64,000 bases of DNA from Candidatus Saccharimonadota bacterium (GCA_017513905.1 JAFWMR010000010.1:1-64000); one strand, 5' to 3'. Counted from the stretch's first letter, positions 8,523 to 16,901 are shown. The notes: a model not told the origin generated them from the letters alone. Translations and numbers: made by a program.

Positions 8523-11500
8523 ACAAAAAGAAGCTGTAGAATACATCGAAGGCCCACTCTTAGTATTGGCGGGGCCAGGAACAGGCAAAACGCACTTATT
8601 AAGTAACCGCGTAGAATACATCCTTCAAAATACTGACACAAATCCAGAAAACATTTTATGTCTGACATTCACAGAAAACGGCGCTAGTAATATGCGCACG
8701 CGTCTTATTTCTACTGTTGGTAAAGCGGCGCGTAACTTAGAAATTCATACTTATCATGCATTTGGAGCCGATTTACTTGCAAAATATCGTAATTACACAA
8801 CAACATTCGATCGTAACCTTGATGCATCAATCGACGAAGTAACACAATTCAAGATAATAAAAGAGATTCAAGAGAACCTAAACGCCAACGATATCCTGCG
8901 CTCAGATAGCACAAAAGACATCGTAGATACAATCAACAGCGCTAAGTCCGCAAGATTAACTAGCGAGAATTTAGCGAAAATAGCAGAAGACAACATATTG
9001 TTTTCAGATAAATTTACAGACGAAATTCAAGACTTATTTTCCGAACTCGTACCGCGCATGAAATTTAACGATGCTCTCGAAAAATTCTACAAGCCGCTAC
9101 TTACGGCATTTGCGAGCCATACCTCAAATCGAAACATCGTCAAAGACATAGAACCGCTCGCCAACACTTTATATTTAGAACTAAAGAAAACAATTTTAGA
9201 AGAATCTGCACGAGAAAGACCGAGCATCAGTCCACTAACTAAATGGACCAGAGCAAACTTCATAGTAAACGACAATGGGGAACATCAGCTAAAAACTCGC
9301 GTACCCAATCTCAAATTAAGGTCACTTAGCAATATCATGCGGCTTTACGACGAAAAGCTCTCAAGCGAAGGCCTATATGATTTCTCCGACATGATCGAAC
9401 AAGCCATCAAGGCGCTAAAAACCGATAAAGGTTTTCGTCTCACTATGAGTGAGCGGTTCCAATATATCCTTCTCGATGAATTTCAAGATACCAATCCTTC
9501 ACAATTCGAGATAGTTAAGCTACTTACAGATTACGAAGATCCCAATATCATGGCTGTAGGCGATGACGATCAAGCTATTTTTGAATTCCAAGGCGCAGAA
9601 GCATCCAACCTCCTTACATTCCAACAACACTATCATGCTAAAGTCATCAATCTTGAAGAGAACTACCGTAGTAACCAAGAAATTCTTGATTTATCACGTA
9701 AGATCGCCGATCAAATAGATGGCAGTTTTGTAAAAAATCCAGCCATAGAAAGTAAGACCACTATCTCTAAGCAACTCCAAGCCGCAAAGGGCGCAGGAGC
9801 AACAATAGTTCGACACGAATTTTTAACTAGCGATGGCGAATACTCATTTGTAACTTCAGAGATCGAAAAGCTAATAGACGCTGGAGTTCCACAAAAAGAA
9901 ATCGCAATTATTGCACCAAAGCACAAATATATCGCACCGATGCTTCCGTTTTTAAAGGATTCAGGCAAAATAAATATCTCCTACGAAAAACGCGATAATT
10001 TGTTAGAAGATCCTCGACTATCAGAAATACTTACACTGGCAAAGTTTATCTATAATCTTAGCCAAGGAAGAAATATATCGTCTCAGCTCCTTGAAATACT
10101 CAGTTTCGGTTTTTGGGAAGTAAGCCCATCCGAAGCAATCCGCTGTATATGGTCTGCTAAACAGGATAAAAAGGCTCCTATTGACTATTTGGTAAAAGCC
10201 GATTCCCCTCGTCTCCGTGATATCGGCGAATTTTTAGCTAGGTGTGCTATGCTCAGCTTCGACACGCCGCTAGAGCTAATGCTAGATTATTTTGTCGGCA
10301 CGGTTGCCGTAAAACTTCCGAGCGAATTCTCTTCCGACAAAGATCTCAGTACGGCTATGATTTCCAAAGAGCCAGAAGAAGAGTTAATCTCGAAAGAAGG
10401 CAAGCTCCGTCGCGAAGCACACGAATTTCGCAGCCCATTCATAGAGTTCTACAGCCACGAGCAAAACGAATACGAGACCTTTGAACTATACGAAAACCTT
10501 TCTGTTCTTAAAGATGCAATCTTATCACATACTAAAACTAAAAACCTGCGCCTTAAAGATCTAATTACGTTACTCAATGATTACGAAACAGCCGGCGCAG
10601 CCATTATCAATACTTCGCCGTATCGAGATAACGATGACGCGATACAAATCCTCACGGCACACAAAGCCAAAGGTCTAGAATACGAATACGTCTTTTTGAT
10701 CGCTACCGACAATCTAAACTGGGGCCGCGCAAAAGGCAATAACAATATGCTCGTTCTGCCAAAAAATATGCTTCAAATCCGTCATACAGGCATCACGGAC
10801 GATGAACGTCTCCGTCTATTATTTGTAGCTATGACTCGCGCCAAAAGCTGCTTAATAATGACAAATAGTCTCAAAGACTTCTCTGGCAAAACACCTGCTC
10901 GACTAGATTACCTCGAAGAATATGTAGACAAAGACACCGGTGATGTCGTCTCGCCATTTGTCGGCAAAGTCGTTCTGCACTACGATGATTTAAGCAGTCT
11001 TCGCAAGAAAATCGATCTCAGAAAAAGTTGGCGCTCAGCCTACACCAAACTATCCCCAGATCTCAGATCTATCTTACTCGCACAAATGGAGAACTATCTT
11101 CTTTCTCCATCTGACCTCACATCTTTCATCGATATCAGCTATGGCGGGCCAATGGAATTCTACAAAAATAGAGTTTTAAGAGCACCCAGTGAGCCAGCCA
11201 CTGGCAGTATGGTATTCGGCACATTAATGCACAAGGTTTTCGAACAAGCAACAATGGCAGCATCAACAGGTGAAAAATTCACCGACGAAGATGCCATAAC
11301 AATGTACCGTAAAGAAGTCGAAGAGGCCGATTTGCCCGATGCCGACACTAAGTTCATGTTAGAACGCGGCGAAGTTAGCCTCAAAATTTCATTAGAAACC
11401 TTTAAAGATATCTTGCGTGATCCCAAAGCTCGCGCTGAAGTAAATCTTTACGGCGAGCATCCGGTTATAGACGGCATTCCAGTCATCGGCGTCATCGATC

Positions 11501-11913
11501 ACATGCACATCGACGAAGAAAAGAAAGAAATAGAGGTCTATGACTTTAAGACCGGCAAATATCACAAAGAGCGCTGGGGCTCCATTAATACACTTTACAA
11601 GTATTCATTACAACTCGGCATGTATAAACTTATGCTCGAACATAGTCCAACTTATTCTAAATACAAAGTAACACGTGGTCATATTCTTTTCGTTACGCCA
11701 GATGATGAGGGCAAAGTATACGACAAGACTCTGGACTTTGACAAAGACATTGACGAAAATGAGCTCCGCGCCCTCATTAGAGCCGTCCATAAACAAGCAA
11801 CCACGCTAGCTTTCCTAGATGATGACGAACTCCGAGTTGAACCAAACAAAGAAAATGGCATGAAAGAAATCCGAAACTTTATTCAGCTTCTGCTTGAAAA
11901 AACCGATACATAA
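8506..11913 (+). CDS. UvrD/PcrA-type superfamily 1 helicase with C-terminal PD-(D/E)XK nuclease
   Basis: A large 3'-5' DNA helicase and nuclease of about 1135 residues. Helicase motifs in order are Walker A AGPGTGKT near the N terminus, LLDEFQDTN, GDDDQAIFEFQGAE, NYRSNQ, TAHKAKGLEY and LLFVAMTRA. The last 280 residues hold a RecB/AddB-like nuclease: GTLMHKVFEQ, then GVIDHMHID and VYDFKTGK. The ATG at 8506 gives the usual SLNARQKEAV start; the in-frame ATG at 8485 is less likely. Role: recombinational repair, probably in place of AddAB or RecBCD. Confidence 0.93.
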   Translation: MSLNARQKEAVEYIEGPLLVLAGPGTGKTHLLSNRVEYILQNTDTNPENILCLTFTENGASNMRTRLISTVGKAARNLEIHTYHAFGADLLAKYRNYTTTFDRNLDASIDEVTQFKIIKEIQENLNANDILRSDSTKDIVDTINSAKSARLTSENLAKIAEDNILFSDKFTDEIQDLFSELVPRMKFNDALEKFYKPLLTAFASHTSNRNIVKDIEPLANTLYLELKKTILEESARERPSISPLTKWTRANFIVNDNGEHQLKTRVPNLKLRSLSNIMRLYDEKLSSEGLYDFSDMIEQAIKALKTDKGFRLTMSERFQYILLDEFQDTNPSQFEIVKLLTDYEDPNIMAVGDDDQAIFEFQGAEASNLLTFQQHYHAKVINLEENYRSNQEILDLSRKIADQIDGSFVKNPAIESKTTISKQLQAAKGAGATIVRHEFLTSDGEYSFVTSEIEKLIDAGVPQKEIAIIAPKHKYIAPMLPFLKDSGKINISYEKRDNLLEDPRLSEILTLAKFIYNLSQGRNISSQLLEILSFGFWEVSPSEAIRCIWSAKQDKKAPIDYLVKADSPRLRDIGEFLARCAMLSFDTPLELMLDYFVGTVAVKLPSEFSSDKDLSTAMISKEPEEELISKEGKLRREAHEFRSPFIEFYSHEQNEYETFELYENLSVLKDAILSHTKTKNLRLKDLITLLNDYETAGAAIINTSPYRDNDDAIQILTAHKAKGLEYEYVFLIATDNLNWGRAKGNNNMLVLPKNMLQIRHTGITDDERLRLLFVAMTRAKSCLIMTNSLKDFSGKTPARLDYLEEYVDKDTGDVVSPFVGKVVLHYDDLSSLRKKIDLRKSWRSAYTKLSPDLRSILLAQMENYLLSPSDLTSFIDISYGGPMEFYKNRVLRAPSEPATGSMVFGTLMHKVFEQATMAASTGEKFTDEDAITMYRKEVEEADLPDADTKFMLERGEVSLKISLETFKDILRDPKARAEVNLYGEHPVIDGIPVIGVIDHMHIDEEKKEIEVYDFKTGKYHKERWGSINTLYKYSLQLGMYKLMLEHSPTYSKYKVTRGHILFVTPDDEGKVYDKTLDFDKDIDENELRALIRAVHKQATTLAFLDDDELRVEPNKENGMKEIRNFIQLLLEKTDT

Positions 11914-11922
11914 TGTTATAAT
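11894..11922 (+). promoter_or_regulatory. Promoter of the 58-aa small gene
   Basis: TTGAAA (11894-11899) and TATAAT (11917-11922) with 17-base spacing and a TGT extended element. It overlaps the end of the helicase gene. The predicted leader is about 26 bases. Confidence 0.75.
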
Positions 11923-11954
11923 CCCCGAGACATTTTCGGAAAGGGGGTGAAAAT

Positions 11955-12131
11955 GTGGGATTGTTTGAAAACCTCTTCGGGACGAATCCGCAATTTACCG
12001 TCACAGACAACAAGACAGGCAAGCAGGTCGTCGTAAGGGACGCCAAGGAACTCGAAAAACTCGCCGCGCGCGAACAAGACAAGGACCCTGACAAACCCCG
12101 TCCTTTCTTCGAGAGAATCTTTTCCAAATAA
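11955..12131 (+). CDS. Small charged protein of 58 residues, unknown
   Basis: A GTG-started frame encodes MGLFENLFGTN, then a charged helical middle and the C terminus PFFERIFSK. The start is chosen because AAGGGGGTG lies 5 bases upstream; an ATG two bases earlier leads to a short frame without support. It has its own promoter and a terminator directly after it, which strongly suggests a real monocistronic gene. No homologue was recognised. Amphipathic Phe-rich ends could touch a membrane; that is speculation. Confidence 0.7.
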   Translation: MGLFENLFGTNPQFTVTDNKTGKQVVVRDAKELEKLAAREQDKDPDKPRPFFERIFSK

Positions 12132-12147
12132 TTCAGTACTTTACCAC

Positions 12148-12172
12148 GAGCGCCACCAGGGCGCTCTTTTTA
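12148..12172 (+). terminator. Terminator of the 58-aa gene
   Basis: Stem GAGCGCC/GGCGCTC with a five-base loop, followed by TTTTTATT. Confidence 0.85.
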
Positions 12173-12197
12173 TTAAGAATATGTTATAATATAAAAC

Positions 12198-13151
12198 ATG
12201 AATATATGGGAAGAACTCAGCAAAAAGGGAACTATTAGCTGTCTTGCGCCAATGGAAGGCGTAACTGACATTTGTTTCCGTCAGGTTATCGCAAAAGCTG
12301 GCCGACCAGATCTATTCTTTACAGAATTTACCAATGTTTCTTCTTACGCATCAGAAAAAGGCCGCGCCAACGCCCTTGAGCGCCTCAAAATCGCTCCTAC
12401 TGACCCACCCATCATTGCCCAAATATGGGGTAAGAACCCAGATCATTTTGCAGAGATCACCTCAGCTCTCAAGTCGCTTGGATTCTCTGGCGTAGATCTA
12501 AACTTCGGTTGTCCAGATAAACACGTTAATAAAGCCGGTGGTGGGGCCGCAATGATTCGCACACCAGACTTAGCCATCAAATGTTTTCAAAATGCTATGA
12601 AACATTCCAACGGGTTACCGGTATCCATTAAGACACGTTTAGGTTTCACTCATATCGACGAATATAAAATTTGGGTGCCAACGTTACTACGCGAACATCC
12701 TTCAGCCCTCACGGTTCACCTCCGTACTCGCAAAGAAATGTCCAAAGTCCCAGCCCATTATGAATTAATACCAGACATCATCAATCTTAAAAATGAACTC
12801 AGCCCTGAGACCAAACTCCTAATAAACGGTGATGTTTTAGATCACATACAAGGCGAGAAACTGGTTCATAATAACCCAGGGCTTGACGGCTACATGATCG
12901 GCCGTGGCGTCTTCCAAAACCCATATTGTTTCATTGACCACCAACCTACCAAGGAAGAGTTACTAACGCTTCTGGACATACATTTAGATTTATTCGATAA
13001 AGAAAGTAACCATACTAAGATATCGTTCGAGCCACTCAAGCACTACTTCAAGATCTATATCAAAGATTTCCCGGGAGCATCCGAGCTTCGCCAAAAGCTC
13101 ATGGAATGCCATTCGACCATCGAAGCTCGACAAATCCTCCAAAGCAAATAA
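12198..13151 (+). CDS. dus: tRNA-dihydrouridine synthase
   Basis: A 317-residue FMN TIM-barrel enzyme that reduces uridines in the tRNA D-loop. Signatures are CLAPMEGVTD at the start, VDLNFGCPDKHV with the catalytic Cys, SIKTRLGF, and MIGRG near the C-terminal phosphate-binding region. The usual HGRTR segment is HLRTR. TGTTATAAT (12182-12190) ends 7 bases before the ATG, so the mRNA should be leaderless or have one base of leader. Confidence 0.92.
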   Translation: MNIWEELSKKGTISCLAPMEGVTDICFRQVIAKAGRPDLFFTEFTNVSSYASEKGRANALERLKIAPTDPPIIAQIWGKNPDHFAEITSALKSLGFSGVDLNFGCPDKHVNKAGGGAAMIRTPDLAIKCFQNAMKHSNGLPVSIKTRLGFTHIDEYKIWVPTLLREHPSALTVHLRTRKEMSKVPAHYELIPDIINLKNELSPETKLLINGDVLDHIQGEKLVHNNPGLDGYMIGRGVFQNPYCFIDHQPTKEELLTLLDIHLDLFDKESNHTKISFEPLKHYFKIYIKDFPGASELRQKLMECHSTIEARQILQSK

Positions 13152-13165
13152 GATTTAAAGACATT

Positions 13166-13215
13166 TAAAAAGCCCCGCAGAGCTTCTGGCCTATTGAACA
13201 GAAGTCCCGCAGGGG
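13166..13215 (-). terminator. Terminator hairpin of the minus-strand acidic gene
   Basis: Read on the minus strand, CCCC(T)GC pairs with GCGGGG, and after an internal loop CTTCTG pairs with CAGAAG; the hairpin is followed by CTTTTT. It closes a 3' untranslated region of about 130 bases. Confidence 0.6.
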
Positions 13216-13240
13216 TAGTCGCAAGAAAGGCTTATGCTTG

Positions 13241-13333
13241 GTTCAGCCCCAGTTCCACAATGGAAACATGGGATGATCACAGTTGCTTAATTGGTCCAGC
13301 CCCAGCTTCACAATGGAAACATGGGATGTTCAC
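13241..13333. repeat. Tandem 40-bp imperfect direct repeat forming stem-loops
   Basis: Copies at 13241-13280 and 13294-13333 (53-base period) match at all but four positions. In copy 1, CCCA pairs with TGGG and TTCCA with TGGAA around a three-base loop, so each unit can fold. They lie in the predicted 3' untranslated region of the acidic gene. Two copies only, no cas genes, so not a CRISPR array. Confidence 0.7.
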
Positions 13334-13342
13334 GATAAGGTA

Positions 13343-13972
13343 TCAGGGCAGGCAATCAGCGAGGTCGCGGGAGAAGTAATCCGGATCCACCGGATCGCCG
13401 TTTTCATCTCCGATGGGATAGCTCACTTCCACGCCATCATCATCCACAGAGAAAGTGTACGCTTCGCATACCGTGGTACCATCATCGCAGATCACCGAGG
13501 CGTCAAACTTCAGGCCTTCGCCCAGATCGTCGTATTTCACAGGTACGACCACGTCAAACAGAAAGTCGCCGTCGCCATCATAGCACTCCAAGAGCACCTC
13601 AAGATGGTCAGTAAACAGAAATACGCCGCAGACGCAGCAGCTATCGGCGTAATCACGCCAATCCGGCAGCACATCGTCTTCGTCCTCATCACAGGAGTCA
13701 TCGGCGGAGCAGTCGTTTGCTTCATCTTTATTCGGAGAGGATTCGTCGTCGTCCGATTCCGCATCGCACAGATAGCACGCGAAGTCATCGTTGAGCTCGC
13801 TGTAGAGATCATAGTCGACATTATCAGCTAGGAAATCGATCGCGGAATCATTATCGTAGGTATCGCCATCGCACTCGAGGGAGAGCTGAATAGACTGATC
13901 TTCTTCAGCAATAACCTCGAAATTCGGGTCCACCTGCTGAATACGGACTTCATCATGGAACTCGTGAGCCAT
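13343..13972 (-). CDS. Very acidic, cysteine-containing orphan protein
   Basis: A 209-residue protein extremely rich in Asp and Glu, with about a dozen cysteines in clusters such as CYLCD and CCVCG. No known domain was recognised; the second half has a beta-like alternation. The ATG at 13972 is preferred over the GTG 12 bases upstream because AAAGGTGG lies about 8 bases before it. There is no signal peptide or membrane segment. Its GC content is higher than the neighbours'. It could chelate metal or bind a basic partner; neither is shown. Confidence 0.6.
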   Translation of the reverse strand: MAHEFHDEVRIQQVDPNFEVIAEEDQSIQLSLECDGDTYDNDSAIDFLADNVDYDLYSELNDDFACYLCDAESDDDESSPNKDEANDCSADDSCDEDEDDVLPDWRDYADSCCVCGVFLFTDHLEVLLECYDGDGDFLFDVVVPVKYDDLGEGLKFDASVICDDGTTVCEAYTFSVDDDGVEVSYPIGDENGDPVDPDYFSRDLADCLP

Positions 13973-14036
13973 TGGGCAATCCACCTTTCTTAATCGAATT
14001 GAAAAGAGCTAAGCCACTTCAAGCGACATCCTGGAT

Positions 14037-14065
14037 ACAGTAACACATTATTTCATGCAAATCAA
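14037..14065 (-). promoter_or_regulatory. Possible promoter of the acidic gene
   Basis: On the minus strand TTGATT and TACTGT are 17 bases apart with a TGT extended element. It is weaker than the other promoters listed. The implied leader is about 58 bases. Confidence 0.4.
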
Positions 14066-14122
14066 GACCAAAATAGCCGTTTTCACAAGAACGTTTTGCA
14101 ACTCGTAGGCGCAATGGTATTA

Positions 14123-14151
14123 TTGACTTATCAACACACTTATGCTATAAT
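14123..14151 (+). promoter_or_regulatory. Promoter of the 112-aa membrane protein
   Basis: TTGACT (14123-14128) and TATAAT (14146-14151), 17-base spacing, with a TGC extended -10 element. Confidence 0.8.
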
Positions 14152-14162
14152 AGAAGGAGATA

Positions 14163-14180
14163 TTAACACAAACGTGTTAA
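14163..14180 (+). promoter_or_regulatory. Palindrome or hairpin in the 5' leader
   Basis: TTAACAC and GTGTTAA flank a four-base loop, starting about 5 bases after the predicted transcription start. It could be an operator for a dimeric repressor or an mRNA-stabilising hairpin. Confidence 0.5.
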
Positions 14181-14207
14181 TCGGACATTGAAAGGGAGGG
14201 TAACCAT

Positions 14208-14546
14208 ATGGACGCGGTTTCGAACGTAAGATCTATTCTGGTATTCTTAGCCTATGTCTTTGACATCTTCTGCTCGCTAATCCTGTTAGCGGCTCTGATC
14301 TGGCTACTGCGAGTAATCCCTGAGTTACATAAAACTTGGATGCCCAGCTATTACAACGGTCAAAACCGCAAAGACTACATTGACTGCTGGGAGAAGATGG
14401 AACCATGGGAAAAAGCTCATGCACACAAACAAAGAATCGTCAGCATCGTCGGAATCATCATCTTATTTCTGGTGCTTGCAGGAACGGTATATCTAGCCAT
14501 CAAGTTCATCTTTCCTGCCGTAATATCATTCGCCCAAAACATTTGA
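14208..14546 (+). CDS. Small two-pass membrane protein, unknown
   Basis: A 112-residue protein with hydrophobic segments at about residues 9-36 and 80-108 and a polar loop with several Trp, Tyr and Lys residues between them. The strong AAAGGGAGGG site 7 bases before the ATG, the full promoter and a following hairpin mark it as a separately controlled gene. No family was recognised. It belongs to the group of short orphan genes with GGGAGGG ribosome-binding sites in this window. Confidence 0.7.
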   Translation: MDAVSNVRSILVFLAYVFDIFCSLILLAALIWLLRVIPELHKTWMPSYYNGQNRKDYIDCWEKMEPWEKAHAHKQRIVSIVGIIILFLVLAGTVYLAIKFIFPAVISFAQNI

Positions 14547-14560
14547 GCCCCACCCTCACA

Positions 14561-14584
14561 TAGCCCCGCTCCAGAGCGGGGCTA
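14561..14584 (+). terminator. Terminator-like hairpin after the membrane protein gene
   Basis: A GC-rich 9-10 bp stem, AGCCCCGCT/AGCGGGGCT with a CCAG loop. The T run is poor, so termination efficiency is uncertain. Confidence 0.55.
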
Positions 14585-14592
14585 AATTCGTC

Positions 14593-14622
14593 AAAAAACT
14601 CCCCGCTATTAAACAGGGAGTC
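14593..14622 (-). terminator. Terminator of the rplJ-rplL operon
   Basis: On the minus strand ACTCCCTG pairs with CGGGGAGT around an 8-base loop, followed by six T residues. Confidence 0.85.
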
Positions 14623-14665
14623 TTTGCAATTCGTGAACAAATTATTAAAAGATTTGACTCGAGAC

Positions 14666-15046
14666 TTAGGCGAGTTCGACAGTAGCACCAGCTTCTTCAA
14701 GAGTTTTCTTGAGAGCTTCAGCTTCGTCTTTCTTGACTTTCTCTTTAACAGTAGCAGGAGCACCGTCAACGATAGCCTTAGCTTCGCCAAGACCGAGACC
14801 AGTAGCTTCCTTCACAGCTTTGATGACGGCAATCTTCTGAGCGCCAGCCTCTTTGAGGACAACGTCGAATTCAGTCTTGCCTTCATCGGCAGCTGCAGCA
14901 CCTTCAGCAGGAGCAGCAGCAACGGCAACAGCGGCAGCAGCCGGCTCGATGCCATATTCATCTTTAAGGGTATTTTTGAGTTCGTTAACTTCAAGAACAG
15001 TCAAATTGACAAGTTCTTCAGCCAATTTTTTGATATCAGCAGCCAT
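14666..15046 (-). CDS. rplL: 50S ribosomal protein L7/L12
   Basis: The 126-residue stalk protein that recruits elongation factors. The N-terminal dimerisation helix, an Ala-rich hinge (about residues 35-55) and the C-terminal domain with [20 protein letters not shown] and [15 protein letters not shown] are all present. It follows rplJ by 46 bases and has its own purine-rich ribosome-binding site; a strong terminator follows. Confidence 0.97.
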   Translation of the reverse strand: MAADIKKLAEELVNLTVLEVNELKNTLKDEYGIEPAAAAVAVAAAPAEGAAAADEGKTEFDVVLKEAGAQKIAVIKAVKEATGLGLGEAKAIVDGAPATVKEKVKKDEAEALKKTLEEAGATVELA

Positions 15047-15092
15047 TTAAGACTCCTTTCAAATTAACAGTTAATAACAGTCACTTTTTTGA

Positions 15093-15614
15093 CTATTTAG
15101 CGTGGTTTTCCAAGCCAGAAATGATACCGGATAGGCCACCAGCAGTGGCAGAAATGGTATCATTGACCGGCGAAAGAAGGGTAGCGACCACTTGCGCAAT
15201 CATCTCGTTCTTCGTCGGCATCTGCGCGAGAGTCTTCACATCGTCAGCAGAAAGCGTAGCACCAAGATTAGAAAAACCACCAGCAAGCTCAAGAGCTTCG
15301 TGAGTTTTCGCAAAGTTTGCTAGCACCTTTGCCGGCATGATTTCATCGGAATCAGAAATCGCATATAGAAGTTGACCAGTAAGACCAGTCGTATCCGTGT
15401 CTTTATAGACGGCGATTTCGTTCATCGCGACCCTCACCAAACGGTTCTTCACGACTTTGATTTTCACACCGTTTTCACGGGCAGCTGCACGAAGCTCTTG
15501 GAGCTCTGCAACAGTCAAGCCCTGATAGCGTGCGAACACAGTCGCTTGGGCATCATTTAACAATGCAGTCAAATCAGCAACTAAAGTGGATTTTTTATCT
15601 TTTGAGATAGCCAT
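15093..15614 (-). CDS. rplJ: 50S ribosomal protein L10
   Basis: The 173-residue stalk base that anchors L7/L12 dimers. The N-terminal AISKDKK, the FARYQGLTVAELQELR segment and VKNRL are typical. It is the first gene of the rplJ-rplL operon, and the C-terminal helix that binds L12 ends GLENHAK. A leader of about 115 bases precedes it, in keeping with L10-L12 leader autoregulation in other bacteria. rplK and rplA are not adjacent. Confidence 0.95.
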   Translation of the reverse strand: MAISKDKKSTLVADLTALLNDAQATVFARYQGLTVAELQELRAAARENGVKIKVVKNRLVRVAMNEIAVYKDTDTTGLTGQLLYAISDSDEIMPAKVLANFAKTHEALELAGGFSNLGATLSADDVKTLAQMPTKNEMIAQVVATLLSPVNDTISATAGGLSGIISGLENHAK

Positions 15615-15765
15615 TTAGTTTCCTTTTCGATTAGGTTCACGAATTGTTAGTGAACGTCACCAAAACCTGAAATAAGAGATTCCTCGGCGACATGATTAAG
15701 GACTAACTCCCGTCGCTGTCTTTGGCAACTTGCGTTATTATACCAAATAATGCTAAAATTGTAAA
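15615..15765 (-). promoter_or_regulatory. Promoter and long leader of rplJ (candidate L10 leader)
   Basis: On the minus strand TTTACA (15765-15760) and TATAAT (15742-15737) are 17 bases apart with a TGG extended element. The leader, about 115 bases, contains a GTTCAC/GTGAAC inverted repeat near 15632-15655. The rlmH promoter overlaps the -35 and spacer. Confidence 0.65.
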
Positions 15766-15766
15766 T

Positions 15767-16198
15767 ATGATTCATGTGCTTGCAGGGGGTAAGAAAACAA
15801 AAGGCGAATACTTCTGGCTAATCGAAGATTATCGTAAAAAATGCCGTGGGCCGTACGAGTTCGATTTTACCTTCTACGAAGAAGATAAACTTGCCGCTGT
15901 CCTAGAGAAATGGCCATTTCCTCAAGACGCCTTTGTCATTATCGCCGACGAACGAGGTGAAGAACTTTCTTCTCCAGATTTCGCACAACTACTTCAAGAA
16001 GAATTCAATTACTCAAGACACGTCTATATAGTCATCGGTGGACCGTTTGGTGTCTCCCAAGACGCTCGAGACCGTGCTCATTACGTCTGGAGTTTTGGTA
16101 AATTAGTCTTTCCGCATATGATTGCTCGTTTAATCGTTTCGGAACAAATATATCGTGCAAACGAAATTGCCCGTGGTTCCGGATATCACCACGCATAA
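15767..16198 (+). CDS. rlmH: 23S rRNA pseudouridine-1915 N3-methyltransferase RlmH
   Basis: A 143-residue SPOUT methyltransferase that modifies helix 69 of 23S rRNA. Family features are DERGEELSSPDFAQ, the knot motif VIGGPFGVS and the C-terminal PHMIARLIVSEQIYRA ending GSGYHHA. A longer frame from 15722 would include the promoter and is rejected. TGCTAAAAT (15751-15759) ends 7 bases before the ATG, so the transcript is leaderless or has one base of leader. Confidence 0.93.
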   Translation: MIHVLAGGKKTKGEYFWLIEDYRKKCRGPYEFDFTFYEEDKLAAVLEKWPFPQDAFVIIADERGEELSSPDFAQLLQEEFNYSRHVYIVIGGPFGVSQDARDRAHYVWSFGKLVFPHMIARLIVSEQIYRANEIARGSGYHHA

Positions 16199-16255
16199 AT
16201 TTCTTATTTTTTACAACATTCTTACACCCATATCTTAAAATTTGGTGGAAAACTT

Positions 16256-16287
16256 TCGACTTGACATATCGACTTGCGTCATATAAT
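16256..16287 (+). promoter_or_regulatory. Promoter region with a TCGACTTG direct repeat
   Basis: TTGACA (16261-16266) and TATAAT (16282-16287) are only 15 bases apart. TCGACTTG occurs at 16256-16263 and 16269-16276, a 13-base period overlapping the -35 box; this could be a regulator site that compensates for the short spacing. Confidence 0.5.
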
Positions 16288-16328
16288 ATAACAATAGTAC
16301 TATATCAAAATAGACAGGACGCGAGGTG

Positions 16329-16847
16329 ATGTCTGAACTACCAGAAAAACAAATAAAACGACTACGCAGTCTCATCCAAGATGCTGAGACAAATTTGGCT
16401 GCTGCCAAAGAGCTTTTGAATTCCGTCGTCGGCGACGGTGATGTCATCACCGCTCCACGCGCTACTGTTGTATCTGATCCAGACGGAAAAGTCATCGAAG
16501 GCGTCTTCGATGGTCAAATCATGATCGGTCCTGATGGTAAGAATTATCCTGTTCCAGCAAACTACGCATCAAAATCCAAGCTCGTCGAAGGCGATCTCAT
16601 GAAACTCACCATCACTCCAGATGGTCGCTTCCTCTACAAGCAAATTGGCCCAGTCGAGCGCAAGACAGTTATTGGCACGCTCACTCACCATGACGATAAG
16701 TACTTCGTTGAAGTTGCCGGGCGTGAATACGAAATCCTCTATGCATCCGTTACTTACTTTCACCTCCGTGAAGGTGCTCAAGTATCCGTCGTTATCCCAG
16801 CCAAAAACGACGATGCGCAATGGGCAGCCGTCGAAGCAGCTCTCTAG
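16329..16847 (+). CDS. Conserved-looking protein of unknown function with coiled N terminus and beta-rich C terminus
   Basis: A 172-residue protein. Residues 1-33 form an amphipathic helix; two beta-rich modules follow, the first with a PDGKV repeat and a VEGDLMKLTITPDGRF segment that suggests an OB- or S1-like fold. No family was assigned. The ATG at 16329 is preferred over the GTG at 16326. A terminator follows immediately, so it is monocistronic, just upstream of dnaX. Confidence 0.7.
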   Translation: MSELPEKQIKRLRSLIQDAETNLAAAKELLNSVVGDGDVITAPRATVVSDPDGKVIEGVFDGQIMIGPDGKNYPVPANYASKSKLVEGDLMKLTITPDGRFLYKQIGPVERKTVIGTLTHHDDKYFVEVAGREYEILYASVTYFHLREGAQVSVVIPAKNDDAQWAAVEAAL

Positions 16848-16858
16848 ATTATTCTCAA

Positions 16859-16883
16859 AATCCGGCTCTAGGGCCGGATTTTT
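16859..16883 (+). terminator. Terminator between the unknown gene and dnaX
   Basis: Stem AATCCGGC/GCCGGATT with a six-base loop and a T run. Confidence 0.8.
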
Positions 16884-16901
16884 CGTATATAATATATACA
16901 T

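Noticed and set aside
13241-13333. CRISPR array, as the repeats contain ATGGAAAC like some CRISPR repeat ends
   Set aside because: Only two copies with 13 bases between them, similarity extends beyond a repeat unit, and no cas gene is in the window.
13283-13831. Plus-strand frame of 182 residues opposite the acidic gene
   Set aside because: It is the reverse image of an Asp-rich gene, giving Ile/Val-rich low-complexity protein without a start signal.
14624-15067. Plus-strand frames opposite rplL and rplJ
   Set aside because: They are shadows of conserved ribosomal genes, rich in Ser and Phe and lacking initiation signals.
15722-15766. Longer rlmH frame starting at 15722
   Set aside because: The added residues would be encoded by the overlapping promoters, and RlmH proteins begin close to IHVLAGGKK.
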